NCBI RefSeq assembly: GCF_018122735.1
Contig: NZ_JAGRRD010000001.1
Location: forward strand, 3,453,190-3,517,189
Direction of reading: 5' to 3'
Length of the DNA stretch: 64,000 bases
Source: Azoarcus sp. L1K30
GTDB lineage: Bacteria; Pseudomonadota; Gammaproteobacteria; Burkholderiales; Rhodocyclaceae
Each line of letters opens with the position of its first letter. Within the stretch, counting starts at the first letter, position 1. The position numbers and the translations under genes were made by a program. Shown piece after piece: positions 28,548-39,125 of this stretch. The notes beneath the pieces were generated by a model. That model was not told the DNA's origin. It searched no databases and was given only the letters and a program-made list of their open reading frames with translations.

Positions 28548-29654
28548 TCAGATGCGCATCGGCATCACGACATACTTGAAGTGATCGTTGCCCGGCAGGG
28601 TGATCAGTGCGCTCGAGTTACCGTCGTTGAAGCGCCATTCGACGGTTTCGGACGACAGGTTGTTGAGCACGTCGAGCAGGTAGGTGACGTTGAAACCGAT
28701 GTCGAGCTTGTCGCCCTGGTAGTCGATTTCGAGCTCTTCCTGCGCTTCCTCCTGTTCGGCGTTGGAACTGACGATACGCAGCATGCCGTCGTCGAGCACC
28801 AGTCGTACGCCGCGGAATTTCTCGTTGGTGAGAATGGCGGCGCGCTGCAGCGAGGACAGCAGGGTCTGGCGCGGCAGGGTGACGAGGCCGGGGTGATTCT
28901 GCGGAATCACGCGCTGGTAGTCGGGGAACTTGCCGTCGATGAGCTTGGTGACGAGTTCGATGGCGCCGAAGCGGAACACCGCCTGGTTGCCGGCAAGGAT
29001 GACTTCGAGCGGATCGTCGTTGTCGGCGAGCTGGCGCGACAGTTCGAGCACGGTCTTGCGCGGCAGGATGGTTTCGCAGCGCTGGGCAACCGGGGCTTCG
29101 AGTTCGCTGGCGGCGTAGGCAAGGCGGTGGCCGTCGGTGGCGACCATGCGCAGTTCGCTGCCTTCGGCGATCAGCAGCAGGCCGTTGAGGTAGTAGCGGA
29201 TGTCCTGCTGTGCCATGGCGTAAGCGACCTGAGCGAGCTGGCGCTTGAAGGTGCGCTGCGGCACGCTGAAGCGGGTGGCGTCGCCATCGGGCAGGTTCAT
29301 GCGCGGGTAGTCGGCCGCGGGCAGGGTCTGCAGCTGGAAGCGGCTCTTGCCGGCCTTGACGGTGAGGCGCTTGTCGTCGAGGGTGAGGTTGACGTCGGTG
29401 TCGGGCAGCGCGCGCAGGATGTCCTGCAGCTTGCGTGCAGCCACGGTGATGGAGACGTCTTCGCCGCCGGCATTGCCGGCCGTGGTGGTGCGGATCTGGA
29501 TTTCGATGTCGGTGGCGAGCAGCGTCAGGCGGTCGCCCTGCTTCTCGATCAGCACGTTCGACAGGATGGGCAGGGTGTGGCGCTTTTCGACGATGCCGGC
29601 CACGGACTGCAGCGGGGCAAGAAGCGCATCACGGGTGGTGTTGAGCAGGAGCAT
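28548..29654 (-). CDS. dnaN: DNA polymerase III sliding clamp (beta subunit)
   Basis: A 368-residue protein with the three repeated clamp domains. It begins MLLLNTTRDALLAPLQSVAG and includes KRHTLPILSNVLI, typical of domain 1, and ends in VVMPMRI, the conserved C-terminal MP(M/V)R(L/I) strand near the protein-binding pocket. The clamp encircles DNA and tethers polymerase, MutS, ligase and Hda. Length and all domains are normal. It lies 44 bases after dnaA and 97 bases before gyrB on the same strand. Confidence 0.97.
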   Translation of the reverse strand: MLLLNTTRDALLAPLQSVAGIVEKRHTLPILSNVLIEKQGDRLTLLATDIEIQIRTTTAGNAGGEDVSITVAARKLQDILRALPDTDVNLTLDDKRLTVKAGKSRFQLQTLPAADYPRMNLPDGDATRFSVPQRTFKRQLAQVAYAMAQQDIRYYLNGLLLIAEGSELRMVATDGHRLAYAASELEAPVAQRCETILPRKTVLELSRQLADNDDPLEVILAGNQAVFRFGAIELVTKLIDGKFPDYQRVIPQNHPGLVTLPRQTLLSSLQRAAILTNEKFRGVRLVLDDGMLRIVSSNAEQEEAQEELEIDYQGDKLDIGFNVTYLLDVLNNLSSETVEWRFNDGNSSALITLPGNDHFKYVVMPMRI

Positions 29655-29698
29655 GGCGTCAGTCTGGTCAGAAGATTGATCGGGAAGTCATCGCTGGC

Positions 29699-31231
<1,533 letters not shown>

Positions 31232-31367
31232 CGCAGGTGACGCGTGAGCGACGGCCTTTGGGCCTGTTCTGGGAATATTGCCGCCGGCTGACGGGCACCG
31301 TGACTGGGTGCAGCATCGCGTGCCGACGGGATGGTCAAGGCGTGGATTCTACCCGTCGCCGACGCAC

Positions 31368-31376
31368 TTATCCACA
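31368..31376 (+). promoter_or_regulatory. Consensus DnaA box
   Basis: TTATCCACA, identical to the high-affinity R1/R4-type DnaA box, in the dnaA-rpmH gap. It may serve initiation, dnaA autoregulation, or both. Confidence 0.8.
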
Positions 31377-31441
31377 GGGACGCGCATTCGCGGACGAGAT
31401 TTCAGTGTGTCGACACTTTTGTACAAATGCGCCAATTATTC

Positions 31442-31470
31442 TTGACAAACAGCGCATTATCGAATTAAAT
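31442..31470 (+). promoter_or_regulatory. rpmH-rnpA promoter
   Basis: TTGACA (31442-31447), a 17-base spacer and TTAAAT (31465-31470) form a sigma-70 promoter with a perfect -35 box. Transcription should start near 31477, about 26 bases before rpmH. Confidence 0.7.
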
Positions 31471-31502
31471 CCCCCGTTTGACTTTACCACTGGCAGCCGA
31501 TC

Positions 31503-31637
31503 ATGAAACGCACTTACCAACCTTCCGTCGTTCGTCGCAAGCGCACCCACGGCTTTCTGGTCCGCATGAAGACCCGTGGCGGTCGTGCGGTCATCCGTGC
31601 CCGTCGCGCCAAAGGCCGTCATCGCCTCGCTGTCTGA
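31503..31637 (+). CDS. rpmH: 50S ribosomal protein L34
   Basis: A 44-residue, very basic protein beginning [18 protein letters not shown] and containing [18 protein letters not shown], the invariant L34 sequence. It binds 23S rRNA in the large ribosomal subunit. Short enough to be missed by automatic callers but intact from ATG to TGA. It is preceded by a strong promoter and followed after one base by the likely rnpA start, the usual order next to dnaA. Confidence 0.98.
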   Translation: MKRTYQPSVVRRKRTHGFLVRMKTRGGRAVIRARRAKGRHRLAV

Positions 31638-31638
31638 G

Positions 31639-32001
31639 GTGACCGACCTCGCGGGCGCTGATCAGAGTTTCGGTAGCGCTCACAGACTGCACAAAACGGA
31701 TGAATTTTCATCCGTTTTTGCTTTTCGGCGTGCCCTTCGCGGCCGCTTCTATATGCTGCACTACCGGCCCAGCGGGCTCGAGTCCGCACGGTTGGGCGTT
31801 GTGGTAGCGAAGAAGCTGGCAAAGCGGGCGAACGTCCGTAACCTGGTAAAACGTATTGCGCGCGAGAACTTTCGCCGACAGCGCGTAACGCTCCCCGCGT
31901 GCGATCTGATCGTGCGCCTGCACGCGCCGGTGGCCGCTGCCACACGGGCCGAGTTGAACCAGGATGTCTTGCAATTGCTGTCCAGGTTGCCGCGGGCATG
32001 A
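31639..32001 (+). CDS. rnpA: Ribonuclease P protein component
   Basis: A 120-residue basic protein that helps the RNase P RNA cut the 5' leader from tRNA precursors. The conserved parts are HRLHKTDEFSSVFAFRRA, GRFYMLHYRP and the RNR-type signature LAKRANVRNLVKRIARENFR. The frame stays open upstream to 31576, overlapping rpmH. GTG 31639, directly after the rpmH stop, gives the normal family length and is preferred. The stop is followed by 130 bases without a gene before yidC, the place where yidD normally sits. Confidence 0.93.
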   Translation: MTDLAGADQSFGSAHRLHKTDEFSSVFAFRRALRGRFYMLHYRPSGLESARLGVVVAKKLAKRANVRNLVKRIARENFRRQRVTLPACDLIVRLHAPVAAATRAELNQDVLQLLSRLPRA

Positions 32002-32131
32002 GCATCGGGGCGCCGGTCAGGCAGGGTTGTTTCAGCCCCCGGCCGCTGTTTGATGCCGGGCCGCGCTTGTTTTTCACACAGGGCGAGTATCATTCCGTTC
32101 CCTGACTAACGACCGTACGACCACGAACCCG

Positions 32132-33775
32132 ATGGATCAACGTCGCCTCATCCTACTTCTGGTGTTTTCCCTGTCCCTGGTCATGCTGTGGGACGGATGG
32201 ATCAAGCACAATCAGCCGGCCGCGCCGGCGCCTGTCGCTGCGGCGGCCAACGCTGGAGGGGCATCGGTTCCAACGCCCACTGCGGCAGCGCCAGGCGTGC
32301 CCGCGGTGCCCGGCGTCACCGCGGCGTCCACCGCGCCGACGGTGCAGGTCGTCACCGACCTTTTCCGTGCGGACGTCTCGGCCGAGGGCGGCAACATCGT
32401 TCGCCTCGAATTGCTCAAGCACAAGTCGACTGCCGACCATGAGCGTGGCTTCCTCGTTTTCGATAACGGCGAGGTTCACCACTATGCGGCGGAATCCGGT
32501 CTGATCGGCAAGGATCTGCCCAATCACCGTACCGTGTTCTCGCTGCCGGCCGGCGAGCAGGTGCTGAAGGCGGGCGAGGACAAGCTGGTGCTGCGTCTCG
32601 AGGCGCCGGAGCAGGATGGCGTGAAGGTCACCAAGGTGATGACCTTCACCCGTGGCAGCTATCTGGTGAATGTCGATTACGAGATCGTCAATGGCGGCAC
32701 CGAGCCGGTGGGCGGTCACGCCTATTTCCAGCTCACGCGTGATGGCACCCCGGCCGAGCAGGTCCAGGCCTTCGGCGTGACGACCTTCACCGGGCCGGCC
32801 TTCTATACCGATGAAGCCAAGTACCAGAAGATCAAGTTCTCCGATATCGACGACGGCAAGGCCAAGTTCATCAAGACCGCGCCCGATGGCTGGGTGGCGA
32901 TGGTGCAACATTACTTCGTCAGCGCCTGGTTGCCGGCAGCGGGCACCGAGCGCGAGTTCTTCGCCCGTAAGGTGGGCAATGGCCTGTACTCGGCAGGGGT
33001 GATCCTGCCGGTGGCAGCCATTGCGCCGGGGGCCGAGGGCAAGGCGGAATCGCGTCTGTATGTGGGCCCGCAGGAGCAGGCTCACCTGGAGAGCATCGCC
33101 CCCGGTTTCAACCTGGTGGTCGACTATGGCTGGCTGACGGTGATCGCAGCGCCCCTGTTCTGGGTGTTGTCGTGGTTGCACAAGATGATCGGCAACTGGG
33201 GCTGGTCCATCATTCTGGTGACGGTGATGCTGAAGGCGCTGTTCTTCCCGCTGTCGGCTGCAAGCTACAAGTCGATGGCGAAGATGCGCGTGCTCGGCCC
33301 CCGCATGCAGCGCATGAAGGAGCTGTACGGCGACGACAAGGCCAAAATGCAGCAGGAGATGATGAATCTCTATCGCACCGAGAAGATCAACCCGCTCGGC
33401 GGTTGCCTGCCGATTCTGGTGCAGATCCCGGTGTTCATCTCGCTGTACTGGGTGCTGCTGGGTAGCGTGGAGATGCGTCAGGCGCCGTGGCTGGGCTGGA
33501 TCACCGACCTGTCGGCCAAGGATCCGTACTTCATCCTGCCGATCATCATGGGTGTCTCGATGCTGATCCAGATGAAGCTCAACCCGACACCGCCGGACCC
33601 GCTGCAGGCCAAGGTGATGATGGCGATGCCGATCGTGTTTACCTTCATGTTCCTGTGGTTCCCGTCCGGTCTGGTGCTGTACTGGGTGGTGAACAATATT
33701 CTGTCGATTGCTCAGCAGTGGCAGATCACGCGGATGATCGAGCGTGGCAAGGCAGGCAGCAGCAAGCCTGCCTGA
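32132..33775 (+). CDS. yidC: Membrane protein insertase YidC
   Basis: A 547-residue inner-membrane insertase. It has an N-terminal anchor ([18 protein letters not shown]), a Pro/Ala linker, and a large periplasmic beta-sandwich domain (about 65-330). A C-terminal core of five helices contains [26 protein letters not shown] with the hydrophilic-groove arginine region, then [20 protein letters not shown]. YidC inserts proteins alone or with SecYEG. Gram-negative form, with normal length. The 3' end overlaps the GTG start proposed for mnmE by 32 bases, and yidD is not present before it. Confidence 0.97.
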   Translation: MDQRRLILLLVFSLSLVMLWDGWIKHNQPAAPAPVAAAANAGGASVPTPTAAAPGVPAVPGVTAASTAPTVQVVTDLFRADVSAEGGNIVRLELLKHKSTADHERGFLVFDNGEVHHYAAESGLIGKDLPNHRTVFSLPAGEQVLKAGEDKLVLRLEAPEQDGVKVTKVMTFTRGSYLVNVDYEIVNGGTEPVGGHAYFQLTRDGTPAEQVQAFGVTTFTGPAFYTDEAKYQKIKFSDIDDGKAKFIKTAPDGWVAMVQHYFVSAWLPAAGTEREFFARKVGNGLYSAGVILPVAAIAPGAEGKAESRLYVGPQEQAHLESIAPGFNLVVDYGWLTVIAAPLFWVLSWLHKMIGNWGWSIILVTVMLKALFFPLSAASYKSMAKMRVLGPRMQRMKELYGDDKAKMQQEMMNLYRTEKINPLGGCLPILVQIPVFISLYWVLLGSVEMRQAPWLGWITDLSAKDPYFILPIIMGVSMLIQMKLNPTPPDPLQAKVMMAMPIVFTFMFLWFPSGLVLYWVVNNILSIAQQWQITRMIERGKAGSSKPA

Positions 33776-35105
33776 CACCATCGCCGCAATTGCAACGGCG
33801 CCGGGCCGGGGAGGTGTCGGCGTCGTTCGCATTTCCGGCGCCGCGCTGGCGCCTTTGGCGCGGGCGCTGAGTGGGCGCGAGCCCAAACCCCGGATGGCCA
33901 GCTTCACGCGTTTTCTGGGGAGCGCTGGGCAGGCGCTCGACGAAGGGCTTCTGCTCTACTTTCCTGCGCCGGCCTCATTTACCGGCGAAGACGTCATCGA
34001 GCTTCAGGGCCATGGCGGACCGGTGGTCATGCAAATGCTTCTCGACCGCTGTCTCGAGCTCGGGGCGCGGCTGGCGGAGCCCGGTGAGTTTACCCGGCGC
34101 GCCTTTCTCAACGGCAAACTCGATCTGGCTCAGGCCGAGAGCGTCGCCGATCTCATCGAAGCCTCCACCGCAGCGGCGGCACAGTCCGCGCTCCGATCGC
34201 TATCGGGGCGCTTCTCCGAAGAGATCCAGCTGATCCGCGACGGCCTGATCGACCTGCGCATGCTGGTCGAGGCGACGCTGGATTTTCCTGAGGAAGAGAT
34301 CGATTTTCTCGAGCAGGCGCGCGCCATGCCGCGGCTGCTCGACATCCGGCAGCGCCTTGAAGGCGTACTGGATCGTGCGCGCCAGGGCGCGCTATTGCGC
34401 AGTGGATTGAACGTGGTGCTTGCAGGCGCGCCGAACGTTGGCAAGTCGAGTCTGCTGAACCAGCTCGCCGGCGAGGATCGTGCCATCGTGACCGAGGTGG
34501 CAGGCACGACCCGCGACGCCTTGCGAGAGACCATCCAGATTGAAGGCATCCCGCTGCACATCATCGACACCGCGGGGCTGCGCGACACCAGCGATGTGGT
34601 CGAGCGGATCGGCATCGAACGCACCCGGCGCGAGCTCGAACGCGCCGATGTGGTGCTGCGCCTGGTCGATGCTGTCCGCCCCGGCGAAGCCGACGGCGGA
34701 ACGGATATCGATCTCGAGTTGGTGCCGGGGGTCGAGTGCATTACCGTGATCAACAAGATCGACCTGTGCCAGCTGGCGCCCGCGCGGCTCGAACGCGACG
34801 GCGTGGTGGTGCTGCAGGTGTCGGCGCGCGAGGGGCTGGGCATCGATCTGTTGCGGCGTGAATTGCTCCGTGTTGCAGGCTGGCATGCGCACGGTGAGGA
34901 CGTGATCCTCGCGCGGGAGCGCCACCTGCTTGCGTTGAAGGCCGCGCTGGCGCACATCGACCTTGCTGCGGGGCAACTTTGTGCGCTGGAGTTGTTCGCT
35001 GAAGAGCTGCGACTGGCCGGGGAGAAGCTGGGCGAGATCACTGGCGAGTTTTCTGCGGACGATCTGCTCGGCGTCATATTCTCCCGTTTCTGCATCGGAA
35101 AATGA
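33744..35105 (+). CDS. mnmE: tRNA uridine-5-carboxymethylaminomethyl modification GTPase
   Basis: A 453-residue protein that, with MnmG, modifies the wobble uridine of several tRNAs. The N-terminal folate-binding domain includes [24 protein letters not shown]. The helical domain holds an inserted G domain: G1 [10 protein letters not shown]2 TTRD, G3 DTAGLRDT and G4 NKID. The C-terminal FCIGK motif has the catalytic Cys. All key residues are intact. GTG 33744 overlaps yidC; no better start lies downstream before the conserved N-terminus. MnmG (gidA), often next to it, is not in the window. Confidence 0.96.
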   Translation: MARQAAASLPDTIAAIATAPGRGGVGVVRISGAALAPLARALSGREPKPRMASFTRFLGSAGQALDEGLLLYFPAPASFTGEDVIELQGHGGPVVMQMLLDRCLELGARLAEPGEFTRRAFLNGKLDLAQAESVADLIEASTAAAAQSALRSLSGRFSEEIQLIRDGLIDLRMLVEATLDFPEEEIDFLEQARAMPRLLDIRQRLEGVLDRARQGALLRSGLNVVLAGAPNVGKSSLLNQLAGEDRAIVTEVAGTTRDALRETIQIEGIPLHIIDTAGLRDTSDVVERIGIERTRRELERADVVLRLVDAVRPGEADGGTDIDLELVPGVECITVINKIDLCQLAPARLERDGVVVLQVSAREGLGIDLLRRELLRVAGWHAHGEDVILARERHLLALKAALAHIDLAAGQLCALELFAEELRLAGEKLGEITGEFSADDLLGVIFSRFCIGK

Positions 35106-35210
35106 TGGGAAGATTGTTTTTGCATGGCGTTGGCATGAAGGACGGTGCGGTCCTGCGGTTGGTCTTGGCGTGACACCGATACGTTTGCCTGCACCCGGCG
35201 GTGATGCACA

Positions 35211-35495
35211 ATGAGCCTCGATCCCTTTGCGCTTCCGTTGAAGAACGTCGATGACGCGCAGCACATGATCGGGCTTGCCCTCGATCTGCTTGCCGATGCC
35301 GGCCTGAGCCATCGACCGCCACCATCGCCACCCGACAGTTGCTGCGGCCGCGGTTGCAACGGCTGCGTGTGGGAGGGCTACTTTGCTGCGCTCGGGTACT
35401 GGCGTGATCAGGTGGCAGAACGTCTCGCCTCGGTCGAGATGGTGTGCCGTGAAGATTTGATGCGAGTGGAGTCTGGCGATGACGTGGAACGCTGA
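35211..35495 (+). CDS. Small Oxidored-like (Pfam PF09791 type) protein
   Basis: A 94-residue protein with the compact motif PPPSPPDSCCGRGCNGCVWEGYF (given in part here as PPDSCCGRGCNGCVW), whose four cysteines and tryptophan match the Oxidored-like domain found at the start of some larger oxidoreductases and as short bacterial proteins. It probably binds a metal or iron-sulphur group, an inference from the Cys spacing. Its 3' end overlaps tam by 17 bases. Function unknown. Confidence 0.7.
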   Translation: MSLDPFALPLKNVDDAQHMIGLALDLLADAGLSHRPPPSPPDSCCGRGCNGCVWEGYFAALGYWRDQVAERLASVEMVCREDLMRVESGDDVER

Positions 35496-36270
35496 CCAAT
35501 ACCTTACCTTTCACGATCTGCGGCTCAGGCCTGCCCTCGATCTGCTGAACCGGATTCCTGGTATCGAGCCGCGTGAACTTGTGGATCTCGGTTGCGGACC
35601 CGGCAATCTGACCGGTTTGCTGTTGCAGCGTTGGCCGCAGGCGCAGGTGCTCGGCGTCGACAGTTCGCCAGCGATGCTGGAGCGGGCACGCGCACGATGG
35701 CCGGCCCTGACATGGATCGAGGCGGACCTTTCGCGGTGGATGCCGCGCGAAGCGGTCGACCTCGTGTTTTCCAATGCCGCGCTGCATTGGGTCGACGATC
35801 ATCCGCACCAGCTCCGACGCCTGGCGGGCATGCTGGCCGACGATGGGGTGCTGGCAGTACAGATGCCTGCGAATTTCTCGGCTCCATCACACCGATTGAT
35901 CCGCGACATCGCGGCGCGGCCTGAATGGTCGGCGGTGCTCGGGGAAGCGCGGATGGGGGCGGTACTCGATGCCGATGCTTACCATACGTTGCTGAGCGCA
36001 TGCTTCGCGACGGTGGATGTGTGGCAGACGACTTACTTTCAGGTGCTGCAGGGCGAACATGGGGTGTTCGACTGGCTGGCGGGTACGACGCTGGTGCCGT
36101 ATTTTTCGAGGCTGGACGTGGTGCAGCGTGATGCCTTCGGTGCGGCGCTGCGCGAGGAGCTGAGTGCAGCTTACCCAGTACGGACTGACGGGTCGGTGCT
36201 GTTTCCGTTTACGCGGACCTTCATGGTCGCACGGACACCACAGATCGTTGTTTCACGTGAAACATGCTGA
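35479..36270 (+). CDS. tam: Trans-aconitate 2-methyltransferase
   Basis: A 263-residue SAM-dependent methyltransferase. The start MTWNADQYLTFHDLRLRPA matches E. coli Tam (WNPSLYLHF...RPA), and motif I is VDLGCGPGNLT with DSSPAMLERAR after it; FSNAALHWVDDH is the post-motif II region. Tam methylates trans-aconitate, which would otherwise inhibit aconitase. ATG 35479 overlaps the previous gene. The last codons overlap a perfect parS site and the start of the next gene. Related small-molecule methyltransferases cannot be fully excluded. Confidence 0.85.
   Translation: MTWNADQYLTFHDLRLRPALDLLNRIPGIEPRELVDLGCGPGNLTGLLLQRWPQAQVLGVDSSPAMLERARARWPALTWIEADLSRWMPREAVDLVFSNAALHWVDDHPHQLRRLAGMLADDGVLAVQMPANFSAPSHRLIRDIAARPEWSAVLGEARMGAVLDADAYHTLLSACFATVDVWQTTYFQVLQGEHGVFDWLAGTTLVPYFSRLDVVQRDAFGAALREELSAAYPVRTDGSVLFPFTRTFMVARTPQIVVSRETC
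36249..36264. promoter_or_regulatory. parS site 1 (perfect ParB-binding palindrome)
   Basis: TGTTTCACGTGAAACA is identical to the palindromic consensus of chromosomal parS sites bound by ParB/Spo0J. It sits within the last codons of tam, so the coding sequence accommodates it (residues VVSRETC). About 5 kb from dnaA, where parS sites cluster near the origin. Confidence 0.9.
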
Positions 36271-37043
36271 TCGAGGGCGAGCTTCTCTTCGTCGTACTCG
36301 GGTTGGGTGCCTTCTGTGCGGGCTTTGTTGACTCGGTGGTCGGGGGTGGCGGTCTGATACAGATTCCGGCACTGTTCGCTGCATTCCCATCCGTACAGCC
36401 TGCAGTGCTGTTCGGTACGAACAAGGTTGCCAGTATCGTCGGAACGACCAGCGCCGCCGTTCAGTACGGGCGCCGGGTCACGATACCGTGGCGTATCGCG
36501 CTGCCAGGCGCGGCAGCTGCACTGGTCGGGTCGTGGTATGGTGCGAAGGCGGTGGTCTTTCTTCCCCCGACCGTACTCCGCCCCTTAATTCTGCTGCTCC
36601 TGGTGCTGGTGGCGGGCTATACTTTCATGCGCAAGGATATGGGCTCGGTATCTCGCGAGGCACCCTATACGCTCAGGACGCAACTCGTCGCAGTCGCCAT
36701 CGGCGCAGGCATCGGTTTCTACGACGGCTTCTTCGGTCCGGGAACCGGCAGTTTTCTGATCTTTCTGTTCATTCGTTGCCTGGGAATGGACTTCCTGCGT
36801 GCATCGGTGACTGCGAAGATTCTCAATGTCGCTACCAATCTGGCCGCGATCTGCTATTTCGCTGCGACGGTCGAGATACTCTGGAAATTGGCGCTCGTGA
36901 TGGCCGCCTGCAACCTCGCCGGTGCCATTGTGGGGTCGCGGACGGCGCTGCGCCATGGCACGGTTTTCGTTCGTAAGATGTTCCTGTTCGTGGTGTCGCT
37001 GCTGATTGCAAAACTTGCCTATGACACGCTCGCGGGTGTCTGA
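36264..37043 (+). CDS. TauE/SafE-type sulfite/organosulfonate exporter family permease
   Basis: A 259-residue membrane protein with eight or so helices in two similar halves. The first half holds GAFCAGFVDSVVGGGGLIQIPAL and the second GFYDGFFGPGTGSFLIFLFIR, the two conserved TauE/SafE repeats. The family includes exporters of sulfite, sulfoacetate and similar anions; the substrate here is unknown. ATG 36264 overlaps the tam stop by 7 bases. The gene is bracketed by two parS sites, which is probably chance of location rather than function. Confidence 0.88.
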   Translation: MLIEGELLFVVLGLGAFCAGFVDSVVGGGGLIQIPALFAAFPSVQPAVLFGTNKVASIVGTTSAAVQYGRRVTIPWRIALPGAAAALVGSWYGAKAVVFLPPTVLRPLILLLLVLVAGYTFMRKDMGSVSREAPYTLRTQLVAVAIGAGIGFYDGFFGPGTGSFLIFLFIRCLGMDFLRASVTAKILNVATNLAAICYFAATVEILWKLALVMAACNLAGAIVGSRTALRHGTVFVRKMFLFVVSLLIAKLAYDTLAGV

Positions 37044-37051
37044 TGGCAAGG

Positions 37052-37067
37052 TGTTCCACGTGAAACA
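37052..37067. promoter_or_regulatory. parS site 2
   Basis: TGTTCCACGTGAAACA fits the parS consensus TGTTNCACGTGAAACA with one departure from perfect symmetry. It lies 8 bases after the TauE-like gene's stop, about 0.8 kb from site 1. Two close copies strengthen the assignment. Confidence 0.88.
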
Positions 37068-37201
37068 CGCGAAACCTGTCGTGCGACTCAGCCCATGCGG
37101 CGCAGGCGTGGCATCGTGACCCGGCCTCGGAGAAGCGTCCGATGCGCACCGGCAGGAACGAGGCCGTCGCGACGGCCAACCATCCACACAAGAAGATAGC
37201 C

Positions 37202-38566
37202 GTGAATCGACATAGCAAGCGACAAAACGCATCCGCCCGCAGCGGCGATCAGCACCAGGGCTCGCCGCGCCCGCCGGCAAGACCCGTCCTGCCCGAGGAC
37301 GGGCTCGGTTACGCCCTGCAGCAGGCCGCGTTGCTGGTCGCCCATGTGCTTGACGGCGGCAATCTGACCGATCTGTACGAATCGACCCTGCGCGAAAATC
37401 CCCAGTGGTCCGACGCGACCCGGGGGGCGATTCGCGACTTGAGCTGGTCGACCCTGCGCGAATTTGGCCGTGGTGATGCGCTGCTCGTGCAGTTTCTCCA
37501 TAAGCCGCTGCCGATCTATCTGCACGCACTGTTGCTGGTGTCGCTGTACAGACTCGAGCAGCGGCCCGCACAGTCGCATACCCTGGTGGATCAGGCGGTC
37601 GATGCCGCGGCGGCGGTGTACCCCGCGCTCAAGGGCGTGGTCAACGGTGTGCTGCGAAACGTCATGCGCGAAGCGCACCGGCACGACACTTGGCGGAGCG
37701 AAGACATCGCGGCACGCTACGCCTACCCGCAGTGGTGGATCAATCGGGTGCGGAGGGATCATCCGCAGGGATGGGAACGCATCCTCGAAGCCGGAAATCT
37801 GCATCCGCCCATGGCGCTCAGAGTCAACGCGCGGATGACTTCCCCCGCTGCCGTGTTGGAGACCCTCGATCATGCCGGGATCCCCGCTCGTGTGCTTGAC
37901 CATGGTGCCGTGTTGCTGCAACAGCCGATCCCGGTCGCGCGTCTGCCGGGCTTTACCGAGGGACGTCTGTCGGTGCAGGATGCCGGTGCGCAATGGGCCG
38001 GCGTCTGGCTGGACGCGAAGGATGGTGAGCGTATTCTCGATGCATGTGCTGCGCCGGGGGGTAAGACCGCGCACATACTCGAGCGCGCAGATGTCGAGCT
38101 GACGGCGTTGGAACTCGATCCCGTCCGCGCCGCGCGCGTGAGGCTCAATCTCGATCGCCTCGGGCTGAAAGCGAACATCAAGGTTGCCGACTGCCGAAAG
38201 CTGTCAACGTGGTGGGATGGCAAGCCCTTTGATCGCATCCTTGCCGATGTGCCCTGTTCCGCGTCCGGCGTGGTAAGACGGCACCCCGACATCAAGTGGC
38301 TGCGGCGGGAGGAGGACATCGCCGGGTTCGTCCATCAGCAGGCGGAGATTATCGATGCACTTTGGCAGACGCTGGCGCCTGGTGGCACAATGCTCTACGT
38401 GACCTGCTCCGTTTTCGCCGACGAGAATCATCGTCAGATTGCGGCATTTCGCGCCCGCCACCCGGATGCAGAGCCCTATGCCATTGAGGCTGATGAAGCG
38501 TGTTTCTTGCCACCGACTGCGGACCATGACGGCTTTTTCTATGCGCGCCTGCGCAAGCATTGCTGA
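37202..38566 (+). CDS. rsmB: 16S rRNA (cytosine-967 C5) methyltransferase
   Basis: A 454-residue RNA methyltransferase from GTG 37202 (VNRHSKRQNASARS); the frame is open upstream to 37142 but there shows nothing conserved. An NusB-like RNA-binding domain (about 40-170, including LLVAHVLDGG) is followed by the RsmB/NOL1/NOP2 domain. Motifs are DACAAPGGKTAHILE (SAM), DVPCSASGVVRRHPDIKW with the two catalytic-region residues, and YVTCSVF containing the nucleophilic Cys. It methylates C967 of 16S rRNA. It heads a unit with the DUF4390 gene and ntrYX downstream; fmt and def, which often precede rsmB, are not here. Confidence 0.94.
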   Translation: MNRHSKRQNASARSGDQHQGSPRPPARPVLPEDGLGYALQQAALLVAHVLDGGNLTDLYESTLRENPQWSDATRGAIRDLSWSTLREFGRGDALLVQFLHKPLPIYLHALLLVSLYRLEQRPAQSHTLVDQAVDAAAAVYPALKGVVNGVLRNVMREAHRHDTWRSEDIAARYAYPQWWINRVRRDHPQGWERILEAGNLHPPMALRVNARMTSPAAVLETLDHAGIPARVLDHGAVLLQQPIPVARLPGFTEGRLSVQDAGAQWAGVWLDAKDGERILDACAAPGGKTAHILERADVELTALELDPVRAARVRLNLDRLGLKANIKVADCRKLSTWWDGKPFDRILADVPCSASGVVRRHPDIKWLRREEDIAGFVHQQAEIIDALWQTLAPGGTMLYVTCSVFADENHRQIAAFRARHPDAEPYAIEADEACFLPPTADHDGFFYARLRKHC

Positions 38567-39125
38567 TCTCGCCCGGCAGTTGTTCCTGCTGCTGGCGCTG
38601 GTTTCGTTTACCGCGCTTGCAGCTGATGAGAGCCGAATCACCCACGCCGAAATCGTCGAGGGGGAGGGCGGCTATGTGCTCAACGCCGACATCGAACTCG
38701 ACCTCAATTCCCGCCTGACGGATGCCGTCACCCGGGGGGTGGCGCTGTTTTTTGTTGCCGAGGTGATCATCGAGCGGCCGCGCTGGTACTGGATGAACGA
38801 GGTGGTCGCCGAGCGCGAGCTCAATTATCGAATTTCCTACCATGCCATCACCCGCAGTTACCGCTTGTCGATCGGCTCCCTGCATCAGAGCTTTGACAGT
38901 CTCGATTCGGCACTGCTGACGATGCAGCGTATCCGAAACTGGCAGGTCGCCGGGCTGGAGGATCTGACGCCCGGTGTGTCGCATGAGGCATCGCTGCGTT
39001 TCCGCCTCGATACGGCCCAACTGCCCAAGCCATTCCAGGTTACGGCCATTGGCAGCCGCGAGTGGAACGTCGGGACCGACTGGTTACGCTGGACTTTCCT
39101 GCCCGGGGCGGCCACTTCCAGATGA
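38526..39125 (+). CDS. DUF4390-family exported protein
   Basis: A 199-residue protein with a signal-like hydrophobic stretch (LARQLFLLLALVSFTALA) and a mature part that begins ADESRITHAEIVEGEGGY. The pattern, with WYWMNEVVAERELNYRISYH and LPKPFQVTAIGSREWNVGTDW, is that of DUF4390, found between rsmB and ntrY in betaproteobacteria. Probably periplasmic and helpful to the NtrY sensor by location, but with no known function. The start overlaps the last codons of rsmB. The stop overlaps the ntrY start as ATGA. Met at 38541 is an alternative start. Confidence 0.8.
   Translation: MTAFSMRACASIADLARQLFLLLALVSFTALAADESRITHAEIVEGEGGYVLNADIELDLNSRLTDAVTRGVALFFVAEVIIERPRWYWMNEVVAERELNYRISYHAITRSYRLSIGSLHQSFDSLDSALLTMQRIRNWQVAGLEDLTPGVSHEASLRFRLDTAQLPKPFQVTAIGSREWNVGTDWLRWTFLPGAATSR

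Larger units (their letters stand above)
31232..31502. other. dnaA-rpmH intergenic region, candidate oriC
   Basis: 271 bases between divergent dnaA and rpmH. It contains one consensus DnaA box, TTATCCACA at 31368-31376, and two perfect palindromes, GTGTCGACAC (31407-31416) and TTTGTACAAA (31418-31427). An AT-rich stretch (31431-31475) that also holds the rpmH promoter follows. Gene polarity changes here (leftward to rightward), as expected at an origin. However, a single consensus box is few for a bacterial oriC. Confidence 0.5.

Noticed and set aside
31998-32105. A short frame in the place of yidD
   Set aside because: Only 35 codons, and its residues do not match YidD (no cysteine pairs, no basic amphipathic helix).
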